DNA of 64,000 nucleotides from Pseudomonas sp. efr-133-TYG-5 (lineage in GTDB: Bacteria > Pseudomonadota > Gammaproteobacteria > Pseudomonadales > Pseudomonadaceae): positions 186,001 to 250,000 of the forward strand of contig NZ_JARVSM010000004.1 of assembly GCF_030209175.1 (NCBI RefSeq). The letters run 5' to 3'. A program made the position numbers and the translations under genes. How positions within the stretch are numbered: the first letter of the stretch is position 1; each line of letters opens with the position of its first letter. This document shows positions 17,374-26,374 of this stretch, piece after piece. The notes under the pieces are model-generated. The model was given only the letters and a program-made list of their open reading frames with translations. It was not told the DNA's origin and ran no database searches.

Positions 17374-19602
17374 TCAGAACGCCATGCGCCACTGTCCGGT
17401 GACGCCGTGATTGCGACTGTCGCTGCCGATCTCACCGGTCAGGCCGATGCCGAGGGTGTGATGGGCCGAGAGCCCCAGGTCCAGCCCGGTATCGAGGGTC
17501 AGGCTGTTGCGATCCAGTTGTGCGCCGTGCACGGTGTAATCGCGGCCGCCGCTGACCAGACGCTGCCGGGTGTGATTGTCGGTATTGCCGTAGACGTGTT
17601 TCCAGCCGGCGCTGAAGCGCGGCGACAGACGCATGCCGTTGTCCAGCGTGCTGACACTGGCCATGCGCACGCCGATCACCCGGTTCAGGTTGCCGCGTGT
17701 CTGGTCATCGACCTTGAGCGCGGCGGCGCCGCCTTTCTCGCTGTAGCCGTCGCGCTGATAGCGCTGGTACCCGAGGCTGACGAAGGGCTCGATGCGCACG
17801 TTGTCGCGGCCCAGGTTGTAGCCCAGTTCGGCGAAGGCCTGCTGGGTGCTGGCATCGTAATTGCCCTTGAGCCGATCACTGAAGCGAGCGAACGCGACGT
17901 CACGTTTGCTGCTGCCGTCGTGGTTGCTCCAAGTTGCGCCGAGGCGCAGCGACATCGGGCCGTTCTGGCGCAAGGCGTAGGCACCGAGGTGCCAGCTGTC
18001 GAGTGCACCGTCGAGCTCGCGGCTGTCCATGCGCGTACTTGAGGTGCCGCCCATGAGCCCCAGGCGCCATTCCTCGCCCACGCGCCAGTCTGCGCCCAGC
18101 AGCAGGCCCTTGGTGGAATGCTGCAAGGGTTGCGCATCACGATCGAGCTTGCCGCCGTGGCCGAGGGCTTGCAGCCAGACCCTGGCGTCGGCCGAATCGC
18201 CGGCCGCATGGCGCGTCGTGTTGCGTTGCGCCGTCAGGCCACTGCCATCGAGCTGCTGCATCGCCGCCAGCAGGCTGGCGCTGACCGGGGTGACACTGCT
18301 CAAGGTTGCCTTGGCGAGGTTGGCATTGCTGCCGCCGGCCAGTTGTTCGAGCGCGATGGCTGCCGTGGCCTTGTTGCTGGTGAGCAGGGCCGCGACGGCG
18401 GCATTGCGCGGGGCGCTTGCAGCGGCCGCCGCGGTAGGCGCGGTAGGTGCGGCAGGCGCTGGATGAGCCTGCGCGGTGTGTGGCTGGGCGGCGGGCATGT
18501 GCGACGGGGCGGACGCAGGCGCCCCGGCTTGCTGCGCTTCGCTCAGCACCGGCGCCGGCAAGGCGGACGGTTCTTCAATACTTTCGCCGACTGCACGCGC
18601 GTTGGCGCTGGTGGCGGCGGCTTCGATGCGTTCATCGTTACGGGCATAGGTCAGGCCGACCCGCCTGGCATCGCTGTAGTCCAGGGTCGGCGTCATGTAG
18701 GCCAGATCGTTTTCGATGTGGCCGAAGCGCCCCTCGACGTGTCCGGCCTCGAGCAGGGTGTGCTGGCTGCTGTTTGGATAGTCGCCACTGGTGACCAGTT
18801 TCAGCGTGGCGTCGCCGAGATGGGCCGTGCCGTCGACGACGATGGTCGGGCTGTGCCCGGAAGCGTCGAGCGAATAGGCCAGCAGGGCGGAAGGCGCCAG
18901 GTTCAGATCGCCCCTGACCCTTGGCGCGCCATACACCTCGTCGACGGAAAAGCGTCCCTGCACATTCAGGTCACCGACGGTGCCACTGCCGGAGAAGTGC
19001 CCGTTCTCCAGCACATTCACGTTGCCGCCAATGAAACCCGAATGCGTCAGGTCGCCGCCGGGGAGCACGGTGACGCCGCGATCGATCTGGCCCTTGTTGA
19101 TGAGGATGCCCTCGGTCAAGGCGCCGCCGAGAATGTGCCCTTCGTTGACCAGCGACGTCTTGGCGCGAATCAGCACGCCGGTGCTGAAGTCGCCGGAACC
19201 CTGGCGCGCCCATACGCCTTGCTTGACCTCCAGTGCGCTGAAGTGGCGCGACTCGCCGAGTTTTCCCTGCTTGGCATCGAGTTGCAGCACGTTGTCGCCG
19301 CCGCCCCCGTCAACCAGTCCGGCGAAGCTGCCTCGCGGTTTGACGATCACCAGATCGTTCGCGTCCGTCAGTTGCAGGGAAATACCGTCCGTTGCCTTGT
19401 GCCCGCTCTTGACCGTGGTCTTGAGCGTGTCCGGGTTCTTGATGAACGCATCGAGCGCCGAGATCAGCTGCGCCGGTGTGGGGGCCGGTTGCGGGTCAGG
19501 ATCGACCGCGGATTGCTGCGCCAGTGAGATCCCGGCGTAGCCCAGCGTCAGGGCAATTGCGACGGCCAGATGATGAAGTCGGTGTGTATGTCGAACAGGC
19601 AT
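17374..19602 (-). CDS. Autotransporter with short passenger (type Va)
   Basis: This 742-residue predicted outer-membrane autotransporter has a signal peptide (residues ~1-28, ending ...GISLAQQ), a short beta-type passenger (~60-330), a Pro/Ala/His-rich linker (~355-420) and a C-terminal beta-barrel (~480-742) ending in WRMAF, an aromatic terminal residue as expected for BAM recognition. The barrel and the FGHIENDLAYMTPTLDYSD region closely match the next gene, so the two are paralogues. It lacks the NYG-type repeats seen in the neighbour. GGAGG lies 9 bp before the ATG at 19602; the frame extends to 19677, but only this start gives a signal peptide. The function of the passenger is unknown. 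Confidence 0.85.
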   Translation of the reverse strand: MPVRHTHRLHHLAVAIALTLGYAGISLAQQSAVDPDPQPAPTPAQLISALDAFIKNPDTLKTTVKSGHKATDGISLQLTDANDLVIVKPRGSFAGLVDGGGGDNVLQLDAKQGKLGESRHFSALEVKQGVWARQGSGDFSTGVLIRAKTSLVNEGHILGGALTEGILINKGQIDRGVTVLPGGDLTHSGFIGGNVNVLENGHFSGSGTVGDLNVQGRFSVDEVYGAPRVRGDLNLAPSALLAYSLDASGHSPTIVVDGTAHLGDATLKLVTSGDYPNSSQHTLLEAGHVEGRFGHIENDLAYMTPTLDYSDARRVGLTYARNDERIEAAATSANARAVGESIEEPSALPAPVLSEAQQAGAPASAPSHMPAAQPHTAQAHPAPAAPTAPTAAAAASAPRNAAVAALLTSNKATAAIALEQLAGGSNANLAKATLSSVTPVSASLLAAMQQLDGSGLTAQRNTTRHAAGDSADARVWLQALGHGGKLDRDAQPLQHSTKGLLLGADWRVGEEWRLGLMGGTSSTRMDSRELDGALDSWHLGAYALRQNGPMSLRLGATWSNHDGSSKRDVAFARFSDRLKGNYDASTQQAFAELGYNLGRDNVRIEPFVSLGYQRYQRDGYSEKGGAAALKVDDQTRGNLNRVIGVRMASVSTLDNGMRLSPRFSAGWKHVYGNTDNHTRQRLVSGGRDYTVHGAQLDRNSLTLDTGLDLGLSAHHTLGIGLTGEIGSDSRNHGVTGQWRMAF

Positions 19603-19708
19603 CGGGTCAACCTCCGTGTTGGGAGGTCGAACTCTAGAACGGGTGATGTGGGCGCCGATGTCAGGCGCTTCTGCCAAGCGTGCGGGGTTCGTCGACTGGA
19701 TCGACAGA

Positions 19709-19740
19709 AAAGCGGCCCGTTTTGCTTACCGGGCCGCTTT
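19709..19740 (-). terminator. Terminator of the larger autotransporter gene
   Basis: An 11-bp stem AAAGCGGCCCG / CGGGCCGCTTT with a 10-nt loop ends in a short T stretch on the minus strand, 35 bp past the stop at 19775. Confidence 0.7.
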
Positions 19741-19774
19741 GGCTTTCAGGGCATGGCGTATTTGCCTACAGCCT

Positions 19775-22732
19775 TCAAAAGCTCATCTGCCATTGGCCGA
19801 TCAACCCGTGGTTACGACTGTTGTTGCCGATCTCGCCGCTGTAGCCGACGCCGAGCGTATGCCGTGAGGAAATGCCCAGATCGAGTCCGGCCTCGAGCAC
19901 CAGGCTGTCGCGATCCAGCGAGCTGCCATCGACGCTGAACGCTGTGCCACCGACGACAAACGCCTGGCGGGTGGAGCTGCTGATGTCGCCGTAGGTGTGT
20001 TTCCAGCCGGCAGCCAGGCGCGGGGTCAGGCTCATGCCGTTGTCCAGCGAACTCAGGTGTGCGAGGCGCAGGCCCAGGGTGCTGCTGACGTTGTCCTGGG
20101 TCTGGCTATCGACCTGCAGCGCCGCGGCGCCACCCTTTTCCTGATAGCGGTCGCGGTGATAGCGCTGGTAACCGAGGCTGGCGAAGGGTTCGGCGCTGAG
20201 CCGGCCGCTGCCCATGGCGTAGCCGAGTTCGGCGAAGGCTTGCTGGCTGTCGGCGTCATAGTCGCCTTTGGGCCGATCGCTGAAGCCATTGAAGGCGACG
20301 GTACGTTTACTCTCGCCCTGGTGACCGCTGTATGCCGCGCCGAGGCGCACCGCCAGCGGGCCGTGCTGATGCAGGGCATAGACGCCGGCGTGCCAGCTTT
20401 CGACATTGCCGTCGACGCCGCTGGCATCCAGGTCGGTCTTCGAATAGCCGCCGAGCACGCCCACGCGCCATTGCGAATCCAGCGCCCAGTCGACGCCCAG
20501 CACGCTGCCTTTGCTGCGCTGTTCCAGGCTGTTGCTGCCGTGTTCGCCCTCGACCTTGCCGTAGCCGCCGATGGCTTGCAGCCAGAGTCGACCGCGCGCA
20601 TTCGGGTCGTTGAGATTGCGCGCTGCGGCGGGCACGCCATTGGCGGCCAGGATCGGCGTGTCGCGTTGATCGAGGCCGACCAGCAAGCCCGGGCTGCCAG
20701 CCATTTGCTGCATCGCCGAGAGCATGCTGCTGCCGACCTGGCTGCTGGCGCCGAGGGTGGCGCTGGTCAGGTTGGCGTTGCTGGCGCCGGCCAGTTGTTC
20801 GATGGCCGCCCCGGCGCTGCTTTGCGTGGTGTTGAGCAGGGCGTTGTACAACGCATTGTTTTTGCCGATCGAGGCCAGGCTGTTGGCGGCGTTGCTGCCG
20901 TTGCCGGTGAGCGCGAATTCGTTGAAGGCGACGTCATTGCGGGTGTAGGTCAGGTCGACCTGGGTCGGTGTGTAGGCGAGGGTCGGCGTGAGGAACGCGT
21001 AATCGCTGGTGACCGTGCCGAACGTGCCGTTGACCCGCGCGGCCTGCAGCACCGTGTAGCGGCTCTGCCACGGGTAGGTGCCGCTGCCGGGATTGACCGC
21101 CAGCGTCGCGCCATTGAGGTTGGCCGTGCCGCCGACCTGCACCGGTGCGCTGCTGCCGTCGGCGTTGACACCGTAGGCCAGGGTCGAGCCGCTGCCCATG
21201 TTCAGGTCATGAACGATGGTGGCGCGGCCGAGATCGGTATTGGTGCGCAGGGTACCGTTGACGTTGAGGCTGCCGACCGCGCCACCGCCGGCATACACCC
21301 CGCCGGCATCCACCGTCAGGCTGCCGGCGATGCCGCCCTGGTTGAGCAGGGTCGCGCCATTGCGCACGGCGCCGCCGTCGCTGAAATCGCCGCTGCCGGT
21401 GAAGGTCCACGCGCCTTGCCTGACCTCCAGCCATTCGAAGTTGCGGCTGTCGGCCAAGCTGCCGCCGGCCGCATCGTCCATCACCAGTCGGTCGTAGCCG
21501 GAACCGCCGTCGACCACGCCAACGAAGTGACTGCCATTGCGCAGGGTCAGGCTGTCGTTGCCGCCGCCCAGGTCGAGGGCCAGGCCGTTGCTGCCGCTGA
21601 TGGTGCCGGCGTTGATCACGCTGTCGGCGAACTCGCCGACGAATTTCACGCCGAAGCCGTCGAGGCCGCGGATGCTGCCGAAGTTTTCCAGGGTGGTGGC
21701 GGCCAGGCCCGCGCCGCCGCTGCCATCGTCCACCAGAATCGCGCTGTTGGCGCCGCTGATGAGTGCACCGCTGGCGTTGAGGATGTATCCGCCACCCAGG
21801 GCGATGCCTTCGCTGCCGTTGGTGAAACCCGCCTTGTCGACGCCGCCCGCGCCGACACCTTGAATGGTCCCGTAGTTTTCGATGTGGGCAATCTTGTCGA
21901 TGTCCACGCCATCGCCGTCGCCATTGGCCTGCAGGCCGGAGTAGGCGCCGGTGAGGGTGCCGTGGTTGATCACCGTGCCGTCGCCATCGGAGCCGAAGCC
22001 CGAGCCGTTGCGCCCGGTGATCTGCCCGTAGTTGACCAGGGTCGCGCCGAGGTCGGTGGTGATGCCGTGGCGGCCGCCGGTAATCACCCCGTAGTTGGTG
22101 ACGCTGACGCCGCTGGCGGAGTCGATATCAATGCCGTCGAACTTCTCGTCGGCGTTGTGCGAGTCACCGCTGGAGATTTCGCCGTAGTTGCTGATGGTCG
22201 CATTGGCGCCGGTCTTCATGCCGTCGCTGGCATCGCCGCGAATCAGCCCGCCGGCACGGTTGACCAGGGTGGTGCGCACGCCATCGCTGCGCAGCGCATC
22301 GAGATCCAGGCCCTGGCCGGTGCTTGAACGGATGGTGCCGCTGTTGTCGATCAGCAGGCTGCCGCTGACGAAGTTGCTGTCGATGCGCAGGGCATCGTTG
22401 GCGCCGAGAATCTGCCCGCCGCTGCGATTGTAGATGCTGTAGTTGCGCGCCTGGCTGAGGTCACCACTGCTGTCGATGGCGCGGCCGCCCGTGGAGACGA
22501 TTTTGCCGGCGTTATCGATGACCACGCCGGCACCACTGGTCTTGTCCTTGAGGGTCACGGCCTTGCCGCTGTTGGTGAGGCTGCCCGGCGCCGAAATCGT
22601 CAGGCTGTCGCTGCCGCCGAGGGTCTGCGCAGCGGTAGTGGCAGTGTCGATTTGCACGGTCTTGGCGTGGGCGACAGGGGTGGCGAGCAGCAGGGCGATG
22701 GCAAGCGACAGGCGCTGAGGCGGGAAGGGCAT
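19775..22732 (-). CDS. Autotransporter with beta-helix-type repeat passenger (type Va)
   Basis: This 985-residue protein has a signal peptide (MPFPPQRLSLAIALLLATPV AHA, residues 1-23), a passenger of degenerate repeats of the type N-Y-G-x-I-x-G / N-x-G-x-I-S-G (residues ~40-450), which suggests a right-handed beta-helix, an autotransporter junction region (GGNDSLTL... GSGYDRLVMDD), and a C-terminal beta-barrel (~720-985) ending WQMSF. The start at 22732 is fixed by the signal peptide; an AAGGA lies 10 bp upstream. The smaller autotransporter gene at 17374-19602 lies downstream. No protease or lipase catalytic motif is visible, so adhesion is the likeliest role, but this is an inference. Confidence 0.87.
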   Translation of the reverse strand: MPFPPQRLSLAIALLLATPVAHAKTVQIDTATTAAQTLGGSDSLTISAPGSLTNSGKAVTLKDKTSGAGVVIDNAGKIVSTGGRAIDSSGDLSQARNYSIYNRSGGQILGANDALRIDSNFVSGSLLIDNSGTIRSSTGQGLDLDALRSDGVRTTLVNRAGGLIRGDASDGMKTGANATISNYGEISSGDSHNADEKFDGIDIDSASGVSVTNYGVITGGRHGITTDLGATLVNYGQITGRNGSGFGSDGDGTVINHGTLTGAYSGLQANGDGDGVDIDKIAHIENYGTIQGVGAGGVDKAGFTNGSEGIALGGGYILNASGALISGANSAILVDDGSGGAGLAATTLENFGSIRGLDGFGVKFVGEFADSVINAGTISGSNGLALDLGGGNDSLTLRNGSHFVGVVDGGSGYDRLVMDDAAGGSLADSRNFEWLEVRQGAWTFTGSGDFSDGGAVRNGATLLNQGGIAGSLTVDAGGVYAGGGAVGSLNVNGTLRTNTDLGRATIVHDLNMGSGSTLAYGVNADGSSAPVQVGGTANLNGATLAVNPGSGTYPWQSRYTVLQAARVNGTFGTVTSDYAFLTPTLAYTPTQVDLTYTRNDVAFNEFALTGNGSNAANSLASIGKNNALYNALLNTTQSSAGAAIEQLAGASNANLTSATLGASSQVGSSMLSAMQQMAGSPGLLVGLDQRDTPILAANGVPAAARNLNDPNARGRLWLQAIGGYGKVEGEHGSNSLEQRSKGSVLGVDWALDSQWRVGVLGGYSKTDLDASGVDGNVESWHAGVYALHQHGPLAVRLGAAYSGHQGESKRTVAFNGFSDRPKGDYDADSQQAFAELGYAMGSGRLSAEPFASLGYQRYHRDRYQEKGGAAALQVDSQTQDNVSSTLGLRLAHLSSLDNGMSLTPRLAAGWKHTYGDISSSTRQAFVVGGTAFSVDGSSLDRDSLVLEAGLDLGISSRHTLGVGYSGEIGNNSRNHGLIGQWQMSF

Positions 22733-22955
22733 GGGGCGAACGTCCTTTTTGTTATAAGCGGGGCGTTCTGTATAGCGGAGGGTTTTTACAGAATGATGTC
22801 CGGAGGGCGAGCACTGTGCCGCTCGGGGGCATGCAGTGGTCCGCCCATGCAGAGGGGTAGTGCGGATTCGACGTGACGTCCGTTGCCGCCAGGCGCTCGC
22901 AGCCAGCATGGTGTCGCTCACCTCGGGGCAGGCTGCGAGCGTATGTTTCACAGCA

Positions 22956-23627
22956 TCACGCGCGGCATTCGACCAGCCCTTTGAGCTGTCCCGAAGGCGT
23001 CTGGTTGGCGTCGCTCAACCAGCGCTCGAAGCCCGCGGCGATGGCTGGCCATTCCGCGTCCAGGATCGAGTACCAGGCGGTGTCGCGGTTCTGGCCCTTG
23101 ACCACCATGTGCTGACGGAACACGCCTTCGAAGCTGAAGCCCAGGCGTTCGGCGGCGTATTTGGAGCGGGCGTTGCCGTTGTTGCATTTCCATTCCAGAC
23201 GGCGGTAACCGAGGGCGAAGGCCTCCTTGGCCAACAGGTAGACCGCCTCGGTGCTTTTCGGCGAGCGCTGCATCGGTGCGCCGAAGGTGACGTGGCCGAT
23301 TTCGATGCGGCCCTGGGCCGGGACGATCGACATCAGGCTGAGGATGCCTTGCACCTGGCCGCTTGCACGGTCGATGACACTGAAAAAGTACGGGTCGCTC
23401 TGGGCCGCGTGGTTGTCCAGCCAGGCATTGAACACGCTGCGCTCCGGAAACGGCCCGTAGGGCAAGTAATCCCACAGTTTCGGGTCGGCGCCGGGGCCTT
23501 GCAGGGCATTGAACAAGTCGTCGCCGTGGCGCGCCGGGTCGAGGCGTTCGAGACGGATGAAGCGGCCTTCGATCAGGGTGGTCGACGGCGGCGGCACGCC
23601 TTGCCAGTCGGCGAGGGAAATCGTCAT
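22956..23627 (-). CDS. GNAT family acetyltransferase, RimJ/RimL-like
   Basis: This 223-residue acetyl-CoA-dependent N-acetyltransferase has an N-terminal extension (MTISLADWQGVPPPSTTLIE) followed by the typical RimJ/L layout: GRFIRLERLDPARHGDDLFN, IGHVTFGAPMQRSPKSTEAV in the acetyl-CoA-binding strand-loop, and RRLEWKCNNGNARSKYAAER at the C-terminal part. The ATG at 23627 follows AAGGAG. It is the last gene of the PaiB-GNAT-GNAT operon, 13 bp after the stop of the preceding gene. The substrate cannot be read; protein N-termini or polyamines are possible. Confidence 0.88.
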   Translation of the reverse strand: MTISLADWQGVPPPSTTLIEGRFIRLERLDPARHGDDLFNALQGPGADPKLWDYLPYGPFPERSVFNAWLDNHAAQSDPYFFSVIDRASGQVQGILSLMSIVPAQGRIEIGHVTFGAPMQRSPKSTEAVYLLAKEAFALGYRRLEWKCNNGNARSKYAAERLGFSFEGVFRQHMVVKGQNRDTAWYSILDAEWPAIAAGFERWLSDANQTPSGQLKGLVECRA

Positions 23628-23640
23628 GGGGCAGAACTCC

Positions 23641-24087
23641 TTAAATGGCCTTGCGGAACTGGATGAAGCCCGGACGCTCGGCAATGCGCTCGTAGAGCTG
23701 GATCGCGGTGGCGTTGGTCTCGTGGGTCAGCCAATGCACCTTGGCGCAACCGTCGGCCTTGGCCGTAGCGTACACGTGTTCGATCAACTGGCGCCCGACG
23801 CCGGTGCCGCGGGTCTGCGGTTCGACCAGCAGGTCTTGCAGGTAGCAGGAGTTTTCGATGCTCCAGTTCGAGCGGTGGTAGATGAAGTGCACCAGGCCGA
23901 CCGCTTTGCCGCCGGCCCAGGCGAGGGCGGCGTGGGTCGGCTCGCCCGGATCGAGGAAGCGCTGCCAGGTGCTGTGGCTGACAGCTTCCGGCAATTCGCT
24001 GTTGTAGAAGCGTAGGTAGGCTTGCCACAGCGGCAGCCAGGCGGCGTGATCGGCAGCGCTCACGGCACGGATTTCGATCTGACTCAT
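23641..24087 (-). CDS. GNAT family acetyltransferase (PaiA-like position)
   Basis: This 148-residue GNAT protein carries the motif A acetyl-CoA loop DLLVEPQTRGTGVGRQLIEHVY (residues ~85-106) and the motif B region ETNATAIQLYERIAERPGFI. It lies 10 bp downstream of the PaiB gene. In Bacillus, paiA (a polyamine N-acetyltransferase) is paired with paiB, so a polyamine or other amine substrate is a fair guess from context only. The length is normal for a single-domain GNAT. Confidence 0.88.
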   Translation of the reverse strand: MSQIEIRAVSAADHAAWLPLWQAYLRFYNSELPEAVSHSTWQRFLDPGEPTHAALAWAGGKAVGLVHFIYHRSNWSIENSCYLQDLLVEPQTRGTGVGRQLIEHVYATAKADGCAKVHWLTHETNATAIQLYERIAERPGFIQFRKAI

Positions 24088-24097
24088 GGTGGTTTCC

Positions 24098-24721
24098 TCA
24101 ACGCATCAATTGGGCGAGAGCCTGGTCCTGGACATCCGCGCTGGCAGCCAGCCCCGCGCGCACGCCGGCGATGTCGGCGGCGCTGCGGTTCTGGCTGAGC
24201 TTGCGTTTGCCCTCCAGGCGTTCGATGGGAATGGCAAAGCCGACGATGGCCTTGAGCATGCCGTCGATGTAGTCGGCGGGGGCGTCGGCGACGCTCCACG
24301 GCTGCGGCCGGCCGGCTTCATGGCGGTCGGTGAGGGTGCTGACGATGTCGAGCAGGCGTCCGCCGTCGCTGAAGGTTTCGCCGCGGCCATAGGCGTGCAC
24401 GGCGACGTAGTTCCAGGTCGGCACGACTTTGCCGTGCTCGGCCTTGCTCGGGTAGAAGCCAGGGCTGACGTAGGCGTCGGCGCCGGCAAAGATCAGCAGT
24501 GCCTCGGCACCGTCACGCAAGTCTTTCCACTGCGCGTTGGCTTTGGCCAGATGTCCGTACAGCGTGCCATGCGGCCCCTGTTCGCGATGCAGCAGCACCG
24601 GCACATGGCTGGCCTGCAGGCCATGTTCGCCATGCGTCACGAGGATGGCCAGGCGGGTGGCGAGGATCAGTTCGTGCAGGTGGTCGAGTTCATCGATGGC
24701 AAAGGCGCGGGGCGTGTACAT
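24098..24721 (-). CDS. PaiB-family FMN-binding protein
   Basis: This 207-residue protein belongs to the PaiB family (FMN-binding split-barrel fold, described in Bacillus as a transcriptional regulator of sporulation and protease genes). Typical features are MYTPRAFAIDELDHLHELI at the start, LYGHLAKANAQWKDL, VSPGFYPSKAEHGKVVPTWN near residues 85-104 and the C-terminal KRKLSQNRSAADIAGV. The start at 24721 follows AAGGAAAA and is the family's usual one. It leads the three-gene minus-strand operon and is divergent from the MocR gene, which is probably its regulator. Whether it binds DNA or acts as an oxidoreductase is unclear. Confidence 0.88.
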   Translation of the reverse strand: MYTPRAFAIDELDHLHELILATRLAILVTHGEHGLQASHVPVLLHREQGPHGTLYGHLAKANAQWKDLRDGAEALLIFAGADAYVSPGFYPSKAEHGKVVPTWNYVAVHAYGRGETFSDGGRLLDIVSTLTDRHEAGRPQPWSVADAPADYIDGMLKAIVGFAIPIERLEGKRKLSQNRSAADIAGVRAGLAASADVQDQALAQLMR

Positions 24722-24763
24722 GGACAGATTTTCCTTGGCGAATGCCAGCATCCTAGGCAGGCT

Positions 24764-24796
24764 ATTGGTCTGTTGTAAGAGCCATTGAAGACCAAT
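24764..24796. promoter_or_regulatory. Candidate MocR operator between the paiB-like and mocR genes
   Basis: ATTGGTCT (24764-24771) and AGACCAAT (24789-24796) form a perfect 8-bp inverted repeat with a 17-bp spacer. It lies in the 92-bp divergent intergenic region, with a related half-site GGTCCATT at about 24803. MocR regulators commonly bind paired half-sites in such regions. Confidence 0.55.
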
Positions 24797-24813
24797 TTCA
24801 TAGGTCCATTGCC

Positions 24814-26367
24814 ATGTCTGAATCGTCTACCCTGGCGCTGCCGTTCAATCCCGCCGGCATCCAACTGGATCGCCACAAAGGCTTGAGCCGTCAGCTCTAC
24901 CAGGCGCTGCGCCTGCGCGTGCTCGACGGGCGACTGGCCAGCGGCACACGGCTGCCGGCCAGTCGCGATCTGGCGGCCGCACTGGCGATTTCCCGTAACA
25001 GCGTGGTGCGTGCCTACGATCAGCTGTACGCCGAGGGCTTTATCGAAGGGCGGGTGGGCGATGGCACCTACGTAGCGCGCCTGCCGCAAACCACAGTGCC
25101 GGCCAGAAAACTATCCACAAAAGTATCCACAGGGTTTTCAACAGGCTTACCCACAGCCTTATCCACAAAATCCACCGATTTGCCTGGGGATTTATCCAGT
25201 AAAGTTATCCACAGCGGGGCTTTGCAGCGCCTGGAAAACAACCATTTGCCACGCCCGCCGAGTGGTCCGCCGCGGGCATTTCGAGTGGGCGTACCGGCCT
25301 TCGATCTGTTTCCGTTCGACGTCTGGGCCAAGCTCAATGGGGCTTTCTGGCGCAAACCGGACCTGCAGCAGCTGTGTTATGGCGACCCGGCGGGTGACGC
25401 GCGATTGCGCGGGTTGATCGCGGCGTATTTGCGCAGTTCGCGCGGCATGCAGTGCTCGGCTGAACAAATTGTGATCACCAGTGGCGCGCAGCAGGGCATC
25501 AGCCTTTGTGCACAGCTGCTGGTGGAGCCGGGGGATGGCGTGGCGATCGAGAATCCCGGCTACCGTGCGGCGGGGCATGCCTTTGCCGTGGCGGGGGCGA
25601 ATCTGCGCGGTATCGCGGTGGATGCAGAGGGCATGGACTGCGCGGCACTGGCGGCGGCCGGTGCGTGCCGGGTGGCCTACGTCACGCCGTCCCACCAGTA
25701 CCCGACCGGCGTGGTCATGAGCCTGGCGCGGCGACTGGAGCTGCTGGCGTGGGCCGAGCGCACCGGGGGCTGGATCGTCGAGGACGACTACGACGGCGAG
25801 TATCGCTACACCGGCGCACCGCTGGCGCCACTGGCGGCGCTCGACCGGCAGGGCCGCGTGCTGTACGTCGGGACATTCGGCAAGGTCGCGTTCCCGGCGT
25901 TGCGCCTGGGTTATCTGGTGTTGCCGCCGGGGCTGGTGGAAGCGTTTGCACAGCGGCGCGCCGTGGACGTGCGGCACTCGGAGGTGAGCACGCAAGTGGT
26001 GATGGCCGAGTTCATGGCGGCCGGGCATTTCCAGCGTCACATCCGGCGCATGCGCCGCGCTGCACTGAGTCGCCGCAATGCACTGCTGGCAGGCTGGCCG
26101 CGGGACGTTGCCGGGGTCGGTGAGCTGCCCGCGGTGGCGGCGGGTCTGCACCTGACGGTGCGGGTCGAAAGCCTGGCCCGGGAACAGGCCTTGGTGGCGC
26201 TGGCGGCGAGCGTCGACGTCGAAGTCAGCGCGCTGAGCAAATACTGGCTGGCGGACAGTGCCACGCCAGAGGATCAGCGGGCGGGCCTGGTGCTGGGGTT
26301 TGCCGCCGTGCCAGAGCCGGCGATCGACTCGGCTCTGGCGCGCTTGCGCCAGGTGTGGCGCGGCTGA
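24814..26367 (+). CDS. MocR/PdxR-like GntR regulator with aminotransferase domain
   Basis: This 517-residue regulator has a GntR winged HTH (residues ~16-90: GLSRQLYQALRLRVLDGRLA ... LPASRDLAAALAISRNSVVR), an unusually Ser/Thr/Lys-rich linker (~95-145) and a fold-type-I aminotransferase-like domain (~150-510). The PLP-binding lysine is expected at Lys357 in GTFGK, and the family motif DDYDGEYRY is intact. It probably senses PLP or an amino compound adduct and controls the divergent paiB-GNAT-GNAT operon. The linker DNA (25111-25213) is peculiar: it is built of repeated TTATCCACA-like units (see findings). Confidence 0.92.
   Translation: MSESSTLALPFNPAGIQLDRHKGLSRQLYQALRLRVLDGRLASGTRLPASRDLAAALAISRNSVVRAYDQLYAEGFIEGRVGDGTYVARLPQTTVPARKLSTKVSTGFSTGLPTALSTKSTDLPGDLSSKVIHSGALQRLENNHLPRPPSGPPRAFRVGVPAFDLFPFDVWAKLNGAFWRKPDLQQLCYGDPAGDARLRGLIAAYLRSSRGMQCSAEQIVITSGAQQGISLCAQLLVEPGDGVAIENPGYRAAGHAFAVAGANLRGIAVDAEGMDCAALAAAGACRVAYVTPSHQYPTGVVMSLARRLELLAWAERTGGWIVEDDYDGEYRYTGAPLAPLAALDRQGRVLYVGTFGKVAFPALRLGYLVLPPGLVEAFAQRRAVDVRHSEVSTQVVMAEFMAAGHFQRHIRRMRRAALSRRNALLAGWPRDVAGVGELPAVAAGLHLTVRVESLAREQALVALAASVDVEVSALSKYWLADSATPEDQRAGLVLGFAAVPEPAIDSALARLRQVWRG
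25111..25213 (+). repeat. Cluster of DnaA-box-like sequences inside the mocR linker
   Basis: Two exact TTATCCACA (25159-25167 and 25205-25213), three one-mismatch copies (CTATCCACA 25111, GTATCCACA 25123, TTACCCACA 25147) and one two-mismatch copy (TTATCCAGT 25192) all lie on the same strand within 103 bp. They encode the LSTK/VST-like linker repeats of the regulator. Confidence 0.8.
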
Positions 26368-26374
26368 GGTTGGA

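Noticed and set aside
19997..22327. A plus-strand open frame of 776 codons through the autotransporter gene
   Set aside because: It is opposite to a gene with signal peptide, repeats and barrel; no start signal or family features.
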